The position numbers and the translations under genes were made by a program. Positions 1-6,807 of a stretch of DNA of 6,807 nt are shown here, in pieces. Numbering within the stretch: the stretch's first letter is position 1; each line of letters starts with the position of its first letter. Below the pieces are notes generated by a model. It saw only the letters and a program-made list of their open reading frames with translations. It ran no database searches and was not told where the DNA came from. The stretch spans positions 1 through 6,807 of the forward strand of contig JAGWIH010000121.1 in assembly GCA_028866355.1 (NCBI GenBank), written 5' to 3'. The stretch comes from Alphaproteobacteria bacterium (GTDB lineage: Bacteria > Pseudomonadota > Alphaproteobacteria > ATCC43930 > CGMCC-115725).

Positions 1-660
1 TGCGTCTGCGCGATCGGTTTTGCCACCGTGCTCGGTCTGCTGGTGCACGTCATCGTCATCGAGCCAATCCTGGGGTCGGCGCCGATCAATCAGCTGCTGG
101 CCACCGGCGGGCTGCTGTTCTTCCTGCAAAGCCTAGCGACACTGCTGTTCGGCACGGATTTCCGCAATCTGGGCATCCGCCTGCCGGTGCTCGAATTCGG
201 CGGTATCTTCATCAGTTTCTCGCGCCTCATCGCCTTCGGCGTCGCGCTGATCGGCGCGGTTGGCCTGTATCTGTTTCTGGCGCGCACCTATCTCGGCACG
301 GCGATCCGCGCCATCGCCCAAGACCGCGAGGTGATGGGCCTGATGGGCGCCAACGAGCGCGGGATCTATATCCTCACCTCGGCCATCGGTGGCGGCCTCG
401 CCGGTCTCGCCGCCTGTCTGCTGGTGCTGCAATACGACGTCCATCCATTCATCGGCCTCACCTTCGGGCCGATCACCTTCATGGTTTGCGTCCTCGGCGG
501 CCTCGGCAACATGATCGGCGGCTTCATCGCCGCCTTCGTCATCAGCCAGATCATCGCGGTCGGCGGCTATTATTTCCCGATCGAAGCCGCCGAAGTCCTC
601 GCCTTCGTCTTCTTCATCGTCATGATCCTGATCCGGCCGCAGGGGTTCCTCGGCAAATGA
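1..660 (+). CDS. livH: LivH-type branched-chain amino acid ABC transporter permease (5' partial)
   Basis: This is an inner-membrane permease subunit of a branched-chain amino acid/amide (HAAT/Liv) ABC importer. It would pair with LivM to form the channel, served by the LivG/LivF ATPases and a periplasmic binding protein. The reading frame is open from base 1, so the start lies upstream; 219 residues remain of a family usually near 290. Visible hydrophobic segments lie at window residues 1-23, 31-50, 74-96, 121-143, 144-180 (two spans) and 186-201. The cytoplasmic coupling loop (EAA-like) is at residues 99-118 (GTAIRAIAQDREVMGLMGAN), typical of LivH. The C-terminus (IRPQGFLGK) is the usual family ending. 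The stop overlaps the livM start as ATGA, so translation is probably coupled. Which solute is carried (branched-chain amino acids, amides or urea) cannot be decided from the permease alone. Family assignment is confident. Confidence 0.93.
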   Translation, partial: CVCAIGFATVLGLLVHVIVIEPILGSAPINQLLATGGLLFFLQSLATLLFGTDFRNLGIRLPVLEFGGIFISFSRLIAFGVALIGAVGLYLFLARTYLGTAIRAIAQDREVMGLMGANERGIYILTSAIGGGLAGLAACLLVLQYDVHPFIGLTFGPITFMVCVLGGLGNMIGGFIAAFVISQIIAVGGYYFPIEAAEVLAFVFFIVMILIRPQGFLGK

Positions 661-1655
661 GCGGCACGCGCGACCTTCGGCTCGCCCTTTATTTGCCGTT
701 GGCGGCGGTCGTGATCGCGCCGTTTTTCATGTCGGATTATTTCCTTCACCTCGCGGTGCAGATCGCGATCTGGAGCCTGGTTTATACCGCCTGGGCGCTG
801 ATGGGCCGCTTCCGGCTGACGTCGCTCGGCCACGGCGCGTTTCTCGGCGTCGGCGCCTATGTGCCGACGCTGCTGTGGAACAATTATGGCGTGACGCCGT
901 GGCTCGGCATCCCGATCGCCATGGCGTTGTCGGTCGCGCTGGCGCTGATCGTCGGTTATCCGTCGTCGCGCCAAAAAGTCGTCGGCCATTATTTCGCGCT
1001 GATCACGCTCGCGCTCGGCCAGGTGGTGCTGCTGGTGATCGTCGCGGCGCGCGACATCACCGGCGGCTCGCTCGGTATGACGCCGCACACCGTCGGCCGC
1101 TCGTGGTATGCGCTGCAATTGCCGAACAAGGCCGAATTCTACGCCGTGGCGCTGGTGGCCTGGCTGATCGGCCTCGCGGCGTGGCATTTCGTCGAGCGCG
1201 GCATGATCCGCCTTGCCCTCGAAGCGGTCGCCGAGGACGAGGATGCGGCCGAGGCGGCCGGCGTCAACGTGCTGCGCGAGAAGCTCAAGGTCACGGCGCT
1301 GTCGACCGGCCTGACCGCGCTCGGTGGCGCGCTCTATGCCCAATATCTGATGTATCTCAGCCCCGACGCGATGTCGGGCGTCGGCATTTCGCTCGAAATT
1401 GTCTTCGCCGCCATCGCCGGCGGCATGTACGACATGCTCGGCCCCACGGTCGGCGCCGCCTTCACGATCCTGCTGACTGAAGGGCTGCGCGTGCTGTTCG
1501 GCACGCATTTCGTCGGCGCCGCCAACACGATCTATGGCGCGCTGCTGGTGATGTTCATCATCTTCATGCCGCGCGGCATCGTCGGCACCGCCGCCCGGTT
1601 ATGGACGCGGCCGCGCGTACCGCCCGCGTCGGCGGCGCCGCAACCCGCCGAGTGA
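657..1655 (+). CDS. livM: LivM-type branched-chain amino acid ABC transporter permease
   Basis: This is the second permease of the Liv-type importer, complete at 332 residues, in the inner membrane beside LivH. The start is the ATG at 657, which overlaps the livH TGA by 4 bases; an AGGGG at 641-645 may serve as ribosome binding site. The same frame is open further upstream to an ATG at 486, but that stretch lies inside livH and translates to Arg-rich non-membrane sequence, so I rejected it. Hallmarks: the LTSLGHGAFLGVGAY motif at residues 54-68, many hydrophobic spans (about 8-24, 30-49, 83-100, 111-131, 152-176, 231-263, 298-318), and the EAA-type loop at 186-210 containing AVAEDEDAAEAAGVN. 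The end is IIFMPRGIVGTA followed by a Pro/Ala-rich tail of about 25 residues. No ATPase gene follows, so the LivG/LivF genes should be upstream, outside the window, or elsewhere. The stop lies 4 bases from the stop of the convergent dehydrogenase gene. Confidence 0.94.
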   Translation: MSGTRDLRLALYLPLAAVVIAPFFMSDYFLHLAVQIAIWSLVYTAWALMGRFRLTSLGHGAFLGVGAYVPTLLWNNYGVTPWLGIPIAMALSVALALIVGYPSSRQKVVGHYFALITLALGQVVLLVIVAARDITGGSLGMTPHTVGRSWYALQLPNKAEFYAVALVAWLIGLAAWHFVERGMIRLALEAVAEDEDAAEAAGVNVLREKLKVTALSTGLTALGGALYAQYLMYLSPDAMSGVGISLEIVFAAIAGGMYDMLGPTVGAAFTILLTEGLRVLFGTHFVGAANTIYGALLVMFIIFMPRGIVGTAARLWTRPRVPPASAAPQPAE

Positions 1656-1659
1656 GCCG

Positions 1660-2556
1660 TTACCGCGCCGCTTTCTTCGCTTCGGCCAGGCGGTAGAAGA
1701 GCACGCTGCAATTGTCGGCCTGGTCCCAGCCGGCGCGCGCCGCCGCCTGGTACGAGGCGCGCACGCGCTCGAGCGCCGGCAGCTCGACGCCGAGATGCCT
1801 GGCCCAATCCATCATGATGTTCATGTCCTTGATGACGCCGTCGACGGTGAAGCCGACCGGCGGCCGTTCGCCTGTTTCGAGCGCCTTGACCACGGCCGGT
1901 CCGCGCACCTTGAGGCCGTTGATGCCGCCCGAACTCTCGCCGAAGATCTCCATCATCTTGGCCGGCGCAATCTTGAAATCACGCGTCAAAGCGATCGCTT
2001 CGCCAAGCGCCTCCCAATAGACGCATAGCGGCAGGTTGATCGCGAGCTTCATCGCTGCGCCGGCGCCGTTGGGTCCCAGGTGATCGACCTTGCGGCAGAG
2101 CTGCTCGAGCACCGGCTTGGCGCGCGCGAAGTCCGCCGCCTCGCCGCCGACCATGCCGATCAAGCGGCCTTCGCGTGCCGGTCCGACCGTGCCGCCGACC
2201 GGACATTCGAGAAAGCCGGCACCTTTGGCGCGGGCCCGCTGCGCCAGCTCTTGCGGCACCGTCGGCGCCACCGTGCTCATATCGACGAAAATCTTGCCCT
2301 TGATGTCGCCCGACAGCAGCCCGTCCTTGCCGTCGTAAACCGCGCGCACCGCGGGTTCGTCGAGCAGGATCGACAGCACGATGTCGGACTGTGCCGCCAC
2401 GGCGGCCGGCGTCGGCGCGGCGCGGGCGCCCTTGGTGACCAGCGGCTGGATCTTGTCGGGATTGCGGTTCCAGACGACCGGTTTCTGACCTTGATCCAGC
2501 AGGCGCGACACCATGGCCGCGCCCATGCGTCCCAGGCCGCAAAATCCGATCTGCAT
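1660..2556 (-). CDS. NAD(P)-dependent beta-hydroxyacid dehydrogenase (3-hydroxyisobutyrate dehydrogenase family)
   Basis: This is a cytosolic oxidoreductase of the beta-hydroxyacid dehydrogenase superfamily (3-hydroxyisobutyrate, tartronate semialdehyde, glyoxylate/succinic semialdehyde reductases). At 298 residues it is the usual family length. The Rossmann nucleotide motif GLGRMG is at residues 7-12. VDMSTV at 91-96 contains the usual substrate-loop Thr95. The catalytic Lys is K170 in GAGAAMK, with the conserved Asn at 174. The C-terminal helical domain carries F236 and the KD pair at 243-244. The substrate signature normally written DAPVSGG reads ECPVGG (117-122), so the Ser that usually contacts the substrate carboxylate is Gly121. 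The exact substrate is therefore uncertain and I do not name it mmsB. I chose the ATG at 2556 because GGGAGA sits 7 bases upstream and it puts the Rossmann motif at the proper distance; an ATG at 2604 would add 16 residues. It lies 85 bases downstream of the unknown gene on the same strand and could be co-transcribed with it. Confidence 0.9.
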   Translation of the reverse strand: MQIGFCGLGRMGAAMVSRLLDQGQKPVVWNRNPDKIQPLVTKGARAAPTPAAVAAQSDIVLSILLDEPAVRAVYDGKDGLLSGDIKGKIFVDMSTVAPTVPQELAQRARAKGAGFLECPVGGTVGPAREGRLIGMVGGEAADFARAKPVLEQLCRKVDHLGPNGAGAAMKLAINLPLCVYWEALGEAIALTRDFKIAPAKMMEIFGESSGGINGLKVRGPAVVKALETGERPPVGFTVDGVIKDMNIMMDWARHLGVELPALERVRASYQAAARAGWDQADNCSVLFYRLAEAKKAAR

Positions 2557-2563
2557 GGCGATG

Positions 2564-2569
2564 TCTCCC
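2564..2569 (-). promoter_or_regulatory. Ribosome binding site of the dehydrogenase gene
   Basis: On the minus strand the hexamer reads GGGAGA and lies 7 bases before the ATG at 2556. It is the best purine-rich match to the 16S rRNA tail near this start. It decides for the 298-residue form over the 16-residue longer one from 2604. Confidence 0.65.
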
Positions 2570-2641
2570 GTCGGTTGCGCGCTCTGCGTAATGGCATCGC
2601 GCATGACGGTCAAGCACGGGCGGGAGAAGCGATGGCCGCCC

Positions 2642-3928
2642 TCAGGCGGCGGAAACCTGGCGCGACATCCGCAGGTTACGGGCGAGCTGCACGCCCTCGG
2701 GATCCTTGAACATGGCCTCGATCGCGCGCAGCAACGCATAGAACCGTTGCTGTATGGCCGGGCCCGGCGCGCTCTGCATCTCGGCGGCGACCGCATTGGC
2801 CTTGGTCTCGATCGCAGCCCCAAGGCGGGCGCGGCATTCACGCGTTTCGTTGCCGAACCCGTAACGCGGCCCGTGTTCGATGACGACGCCGAGGAATTCC
2901 GCGGTCGCAAGCGCCGTCTCGCTGCCGGCTTCGTCGTCGACGCGCAAAACCAGTTCTGCCGCGCGTTCGTTGAATGCGCGATCGAAGGCAGCGGCGAGAA
3001 CGGTAGGGGCTTCCCCAGGCGCGTTCCATGCAGCGTCGTCGGGGCTGGCGAGCGCCGGGCCGAACGCGCCGATCAATCCGTCGACGCCGTCGAAATAGCC
3101 CGTTGTCAAATTTTTGATCGTCGGCATTTGACCCGTGATGTCGTCCTTGCGGGTGAGTGCCGCGATATCGCCGGCGGTGCGCTTTAGTTCGAGAATCAGG
3201 CGCTGAGCCAGCGTGTCGAATTCCGGGTAACGCGAGCGCTGGTCGCGCGGCCGCCAGGCCAGCGTCCGCGCCACCAGCATGATCTGCCACGGCCGCAGCA
3301 TCTGGTTCGTCAGCGCGAGCGCGAAGTAAATCGCGTCGGCACCGATGACTTCGGCGAACGTCTGATACTGCTGGCGCAGCATGGCGATCGCGTCTTTCGA
3401 CAGATCGAAGATGCGGCGGCCTTCCATCTGGCCGTCTTCGGCCATAAGCGAGTGGGTGAGCGCGAGCTGCGAACGCAGCGGCGCGGCGATCGCCAGGATG
3501 CGGGACACTTCGCGAATGTCTTCGATCAGAGGCTTGTTGGCGGTGACGGCGGCAATCGCCGGAAATGTCGATTGCTGTTGCACGGCCGTCAGCACGCGGA
3601 TGTTCCAGCCGATGGCGGCGCGCTGCAATTCGACGGCGAGCTGATCCGCCTCCTCGAATTCGCCGGTGCCGATGATCGTCCGGAGCCGTTGTTCGTAGCG
3701 GCCGAGTTCGTCGGCGCAGACGGCGGTGATCGCGTCCCACCAGGGCGCGATCATGCTGCGCGGAATTAATCCCGGCAGGCGGGGGTTGTCGGCGCGGTTG
3801 GCGAGAAACGCCTCGAAGGCCTGACAGACCAGTCGGCACAGCGTTGGAACGCGCGGGCCGTTCGGGCGCGGCGACGCCGGCGCGGGCGACGCGTTCGCAG
3901 AGTTGGACAAGGTCTCGTCGGCGGGCAC
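2642..3928 (-). CDS. Hypothetical protein, mostly alpha-helical, function unknown
   Basis: I do not recognise this protein. From the GTG at 3928 it has 428 residues. The coding case rests on a long open frame with protein-like composition and a reasonable ribosome binding site. The first 28 residues are low-complexity, rich in Ala, Pro and Ser, and look disordered. The rest reads as a series of amphipathic helices, for example LCRLVCQAFEAFLANR (30-45), an acidic/Leu-rich stretch around 80-107, and a region at 181-204 (YFALALTNQMLRPWQ within it). I see no signal peptide, clear membrane span, nucleotide-binding loop or helix-turn-helix. Cysteines are few (31, 35, 71, 355). The frame stays open to 4108, but that extension would run into the divergent promoter region and past the start of the hydratase gene, and it has no better start. 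It is first in a likely two-gene minus-strand unit with the dehydrogenase and divergent from the hydratase operon. Existence fairly sure; exact start less so. Confidence 0.75.
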   Translation of the reverse strand: MPADETLSNSANASPAPASPRPNGPRVPTLCRLVCQAFEAFLANRADNPRLPGLIPRSMIAPWWDAITAVCADELGRYEQRLRTIIGTGEFEEADQLAVELQRAAIGWNIRVLTAVQQQSTFPAIAAVTANKPLIEDIREVSRILAIAAPLRSQLALTHSLMAEDGQMEGRRIFDLSKDAIAMLRQQYQTFAEVIGADAIYFALALTNQMLRPWQIMLVARTLAWRPRDQRSRYPEFDTLAQRLILELKRTAGDIAALTRKDDITGQMPTIKNLTTGYFDGVDGLIGAFGPALASPDDAAWNAPGEAPTVLAAAFDRAFNERAAELVLRVDDEAGSETALATAEFLGVVIEHGPRYGFGNETRECRARLGAAIETKANAVAAEMQSAPGPAIQQRFYALLRAIEAMFKDPEGVQLARNLRMSRQVSAA

Positions 3929-3932
3929 GGCG

Positions 3933-3938
3933 CTCCCC
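3933..3938 (-). promoter_or_regulatory. Possible ribosome binding site of the unknown gene
   Basis: On the minus strand this reads GGGGAG, 4 bases before the GTG at 3928. The spacing is slightly short, but it is the only good purine-rich site upstream of a plausible start in this frame. It supports the 428-residue form. Confidence 0.45.
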
Positions 3939-3997
3939 GGTTGGGCGTCAGATCGCCTCGCAATTGGCGCCGATGATCCTGGCCGAAAATGGTAAAT

Positions 3998-4045
3998 GGC
4001 GGGTTTACTGATGTGGCCAAAGCCTGAAAGGTTCGTTAACCCGCC
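3998..4045. repeat. Inverted repeat in the divergent intergenic region (possible operator)
   Basis: GGCGGGTT at 3998-4005 is repeated in inverted form as AACCCGCC at 4038-4045. The arms are perfect over 8 bases, 9 of 10 if extended inward with one mismatch. The arm starts are 40 bases apart, close to four helical turns, so both arms would face the same side of the DNA. The pair sits in the 153-base gap between the divergently transcribed unknown gene and the hydratase operon, where a shared operator would be expected. A chance occurrence in GC-rich DNA is possible, and no regulator gene lies in the window. Confidence 0.35.
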
Positions 4046-4075
4046 TTGCTGGCCTGCGGCCCGAAGGGCAATAAT
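4046..4075 (+). promoter_or_regulatory. Candidate sigma70-type promoter of the hydratase operon
   Basis: TTGCTG (4046-4051) resembles a -35 element. AATAAT (4070-4075) resembles a -10 element, with an 18-base spacer. This would start transcription about 6-7 bases further on, at or next to the A of the ATG at 4082, giving a leaderless or nearly leaderless mRNA. The only purine-rich site upstream, GAAGGG at 4063-4068, is 13 bases from the ATG, too far for a good ribosome binding site, which fits that idea. The -35 element abuts the right arm of the inverted repeat. This is a motif-based guess only. Confidence 0.35.
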
Positions 4076-4081
4076 CGGCCC

Positions 4082-4402
4082 ATGCGCGAGCCGATTCGCG
4101 GTCATCACGACATGGGCGGATTACCGGCAGGTCCGGTCGAAAAGACCGAGCACGACTACGCCTTCTGGGAAAAGCGCGTCGACGCGCTCAACGTGCTGCT
4201 GGCGGGGAAAGGCCATCTTCGGGTCGACGAGATGCGCAAGAACATCGAAGCCCTGCCGCCCGACGCCTATGACCGCATGACTTATTACGAGCGCTGGATT
4301 TCGGCCATTGCCAACACCCTCCTGCAACGCGGCGTGATCACCGCCGACGAGCTCGGCCGCAAGATGGAAGAGATCGCGCGGCGCGCGGGTGTTACGCCAT
4401 GA
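4082..4402 (+). CDS. Nitrile hydratase / thiocyanate hydrolase family beta subunit, N-terminal half
   Basis: This stand-alone 106-residue protein matches the N-terminal helical domain of cobalt nitrile hydratase beta, which is thiocyanate hydrolase beta in split enzymes. It would pack on the alpha subunit and form part of the active-site wall. The start HHDMGGLPAGPV is the family's opening (usually xxHDxGG). WEKRVDALNVLL (29-40) follows. DEMR carries Arg52, and TYYERW carries Tyr68 and Trp72. These fall at the same numbers as Arg52, Tyr68 and Trp72 of the Pseudonocardia thermophila beta subunit as I remember it; Arg52 there contacts the oxidised cysteine ligands. I chose the ATG at 4082 because it puts the HHDMGG motif at residue 8; a TTG at 4046 would add 12 residues unlike the family. 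The gene overlaps the next by ATGA. Proteins of this fold also act as cobalt-insertion activators, so a chaperone role is an alternative, but the adjacent C-half gene argues for a structural subunit. Confidence 0.88.
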   Translation: MREPIRGHHDMGGLPAGPVEKTEHDYAFWEKRVDALNVLLAGKGHLRVDEMRKNIEALPPDAYDRMTYYERWISAIANTLLQRGVITADELGRKMEEIARRAGVTP

Positions 4403-4725
4403 CCGGCCGCGCCACGGCCAACGCGTCGGTGCCGGCGCGCTTCAAGCCGGGCGACGCGGTTAGCGTGCGCCGCGCCTATCCGCCCGGCCATATCCGCACG
4501 CCGTGGTACATCCGCGGCCATCGCGGCACGGTGGTGCATGCGCTCGGCGCCTTCGCCAATCCCGAGGAGTTGGCCTACGCCCGGCCTGGCCTGCCGGCGC
4601 AGCCGCTTTACCGCGTGCGCTTCCGGCAGCGCGACGTGTGGCCCGATTACGCGGGCAATCCGGCCGACACGCTCGACATCGAGATTTATCAGCACTGGCT
4701 CGAACCTGCCGGACGCGAGCGATGA
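4399..4725 (+). CDS. Nitrile hydratase / thiocyanate hydrolase family beta subunit, C-terminal half (SH3-like)
   Basis: This 108-residue protein corresponds to the SH3-like C-terminal barrel of nitrile hydratase beta, the alpha subunit of thiocyanate hydrolase. RFKPGDAVSVRRAYPPGH (14-31) followed by IRTPWYIRGHRGTVV (32-46) is the classic 'GD.V.V....P.GH.R.PRY.RG..G.V' pattern. Arg33 sits where beta Arg157 of the Pseudonocardia enzyme lies, the second arginine that holds the modified cysteines. LYRVRFRQRDVWPDY (72-86) and the acidic end EIYQHWLEP match the last strands. The DxWPxY and TLxxEI wording is closer to what I recall of thiocyanate hydrolase alpha than to classical beta (ELWG). The ATG overlaps the previous stop as ATGA and the TGA overlaps the next start the same way. 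The three proteins are thus probably made in step and assemble as one complex. The 12 N-terminal residues before the barrel are a remnant of the interdomain linker in fused subunits. Confidence 0.88.
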   Translation: MTGRATANASVPARFKPGDAVSVRRAYPPGHIRTPWYIRGHRGTVVHALGAFANPEELAYARPGLPAQPLYRVRFRQRDVWPDYAGNPADTLDIEIYQHWLEPAGRER

Positions 4726-5374
4726 GCGAGCCGCACGATCACGCCCACGACCACCACGACCACGCGCATCCGCACCGCCATCCGCCGCGGCCGGACTCCG
4801 ACGACACGCTCGGCCACTTCCAGATCATGGAAATCGCCGTGCGCGAGCTGCTCATCGCCAAGGGCATCGTCACGCCGGCCGAAATCCAAGGCGCGATCGA
4901 GGCGATGGATGCGCGCGGCGAGGCGTTGGGCGCCAAGATCGTCGCCCGCGCCTGGACCGATCCGGCCTTTAAGGCGCGGCTCCTGGCCGACGGCACGCAA
5001 GCGGTGCGCGATTTCGGCATCGACATGGGCACGACGCGTTTGTTCGTGGTCGAGAACACGCCTTCGGTGCACAACGTTGTCGTCTGCACCTTGTGCTCAT
5101 GCTATCCGCGCATGGTGTTGGGCATGCCGCCCGACTGGTACAAAAGCCGCAACTATCGCAGCCGCACGGTGCACGAGCCGCGAGTCGTGCTGAAGGAATT
5201 CGGCACCGTCGTGCCGGCGGACAAGGAAGTCCGCGTTCACGATTCGACGGCGGATATGCGGTATCTGGTGCTGCCCGAACGGCCGGCCAGCACAGAGGGT
5301 TGGCGCGCAGAACAACTCGCGCCGCTCGTCAGCCGCGACGCCATGATCGGCGTCGCCTTGGCGCGGACGCCCGC

Positions 5375-5378
<4 letters not shown>
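4722..5378 (+). CDS. nthA: Cobalt-type nitrile hydratase alpha subunit (thiocyanate hydrolase gamma-like) with His-rich tail
   Basis: This is the catalytic metal-binding subunit, 218 residues, cytoplasmic. It would hydrate a nitrile to an amide, or a related small substrate such as thiocyanate. The metal site VCTLCSC is at 121-127 with ligands Cys122, Cys125, Ser126 and Cys127. The Thr at the second position is typical of cobalt rather than iron enzymes, and Cys125 and Cys127 are the ones usually oxidised. Other family blocks are ELLIAKGIVTPAEI (42-55), LGAKIVARAWTDPAFKARLL (69-88), YRSRTVHEPRVVL (145-157) and ERPASTEGW (186-194). Residues 1-22 hold nine His and three Asp, an extra metal-binding-like tail absent from classical alpha subunits but, as I recall, present in thiocyanate hydrolase gamma. 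CYP is followed by Arg130 where nitrile hydratases usually have Trp. The start overlaps the previous gene by ATGA. The stop shares CTAG with the opposing acs gene. No separate cobalt activator follows. Family sure; substrate unknown. Confidence 0.9.

Positions 5379-6807
<1,429 letters not shown>

Noticed and set aside
486..656. Upstream extension of the livM frame to an ATG at 486
   Set aside because: It lies within livH in another frame and encodes an Arg-rich stretch unlike any permease; the ATG at 657 overlaps the livH stop and gives the normal length.
2580..2613. Promoter for the dehydrogenase (TTGACC at 2613-2608, minus strand) and a TGCGCG/CGCGCA hairpin in the 85-base gap
   Set aside because: No acceptable -10 element follows at 16-18 bases (TACGCA only), and the 6-base GC stem with a 16-base loop and no T run is not convincing as a terminator.
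2557..2910. Long N-terminal extension of the dehydrogenase (118 extra residues)
   Set aside because: The extension overlaps the end of the unknown gene, is Arg/Pro/Ser-rich without family resemblance, and a good ribosome binding site stands before 2556.
2513..3187. Open frame of 224 codons on the + strand
   Set aside because: It is antisense to the unknown gene and the dehydrogenase start, with composition typical of a shadow frame in GC-rich DNA and no recognisable motif.
3929..4108. 60-residue N-terminal extension of the unknown protein from 4108
   Set aside because: It would cross the divergent promoter region and the start of the beta-N gene, and shows no protein-like conservation pattern; the GTG at 3928 with GGGGAG is preferred.
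4509..4721. Upstream extension of the alpha-subunit frame to 4503
   Set aside because: It overlaps the beta-C gene in another frame and reads as Arg-rich shadow; the ATG at 4722 is coupled to the beta-C stop and starts the His-rich tail.

Overview
The window is GC-rich, tightly packed chromosomal DNA. Its style suggests an alphaproteobacterium: ATGA-coupled starts, strong third-position G/C, and a typical proteobacterial Liv, beta-HAD and Acs protein set. I infer this from overall character, not from a marker gene. No rRNA, tRNA, mobile element, CRISPR array or prophage signal was seen. There is no gene-free stretch longer than about 155 bases.

Layout from left to right: (1) On the + strand, bases 1-1655 hold the 3' part of a branched-chain amino acid type ABC permease (LivH) and a complete partner permease (LivM), coupled by a 4-base ATGA overlap. 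They are the end of a Liv-type import operon whose other parts lie outside the window. (2) On the - strand, bases 3928-1660 hold a 428-residue protein of unknown function, followed 85 bases later by a 298-residue NAD(P)-dependent beta-hydroxyacid dehydrogenase (3-hydroxyisobutyrate dehydrogenase superfamily). The dehydrogenase ends only 4 bases from the livM stop. (3) A 153-base divergent intergenic region (3929-4081) carries an 8-base inverted repeat and a sigma70-like promoter candidate. (4) On the + strand, bases 4082-5378 hold three coupled genes for a cobalt-type nitrile hydratase / thiocyanate hydrolase family enzyme. The beta subunit is split into an N-half gene and a C-half gene, followed by an alpha subunit with the CTLCSC metal site and a His-rich N-terminal tail. 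(5) On the - strand, bases 6807-5375 hold the C-terminal three quarters of acetyl-CoA synthetase (Acs). Its stop codon shares the palindrome CTAG with the alpha-subunit stop.

The most interesting part is the three-gene hydratase operon. Its gene order (beta-N, beta-C, alpha) and His-rich alpha tail resemble thiocyanate hydrolase (scnB-scnA-scnC). Most of its other residues look like nitrile hydratase, and it lacks an insertion I remember in thiocyanate hydrolase gamma. It may be an uncharacterised three-subunit hydratase; its substrate cannot be read from the sequence. The Liv permeases, the dehydrogenase and Acs would fit a catabolic neighbourhood taking up small organic substrates and feeding acetyl-CoA, but a direct pathway link between them is only inference.
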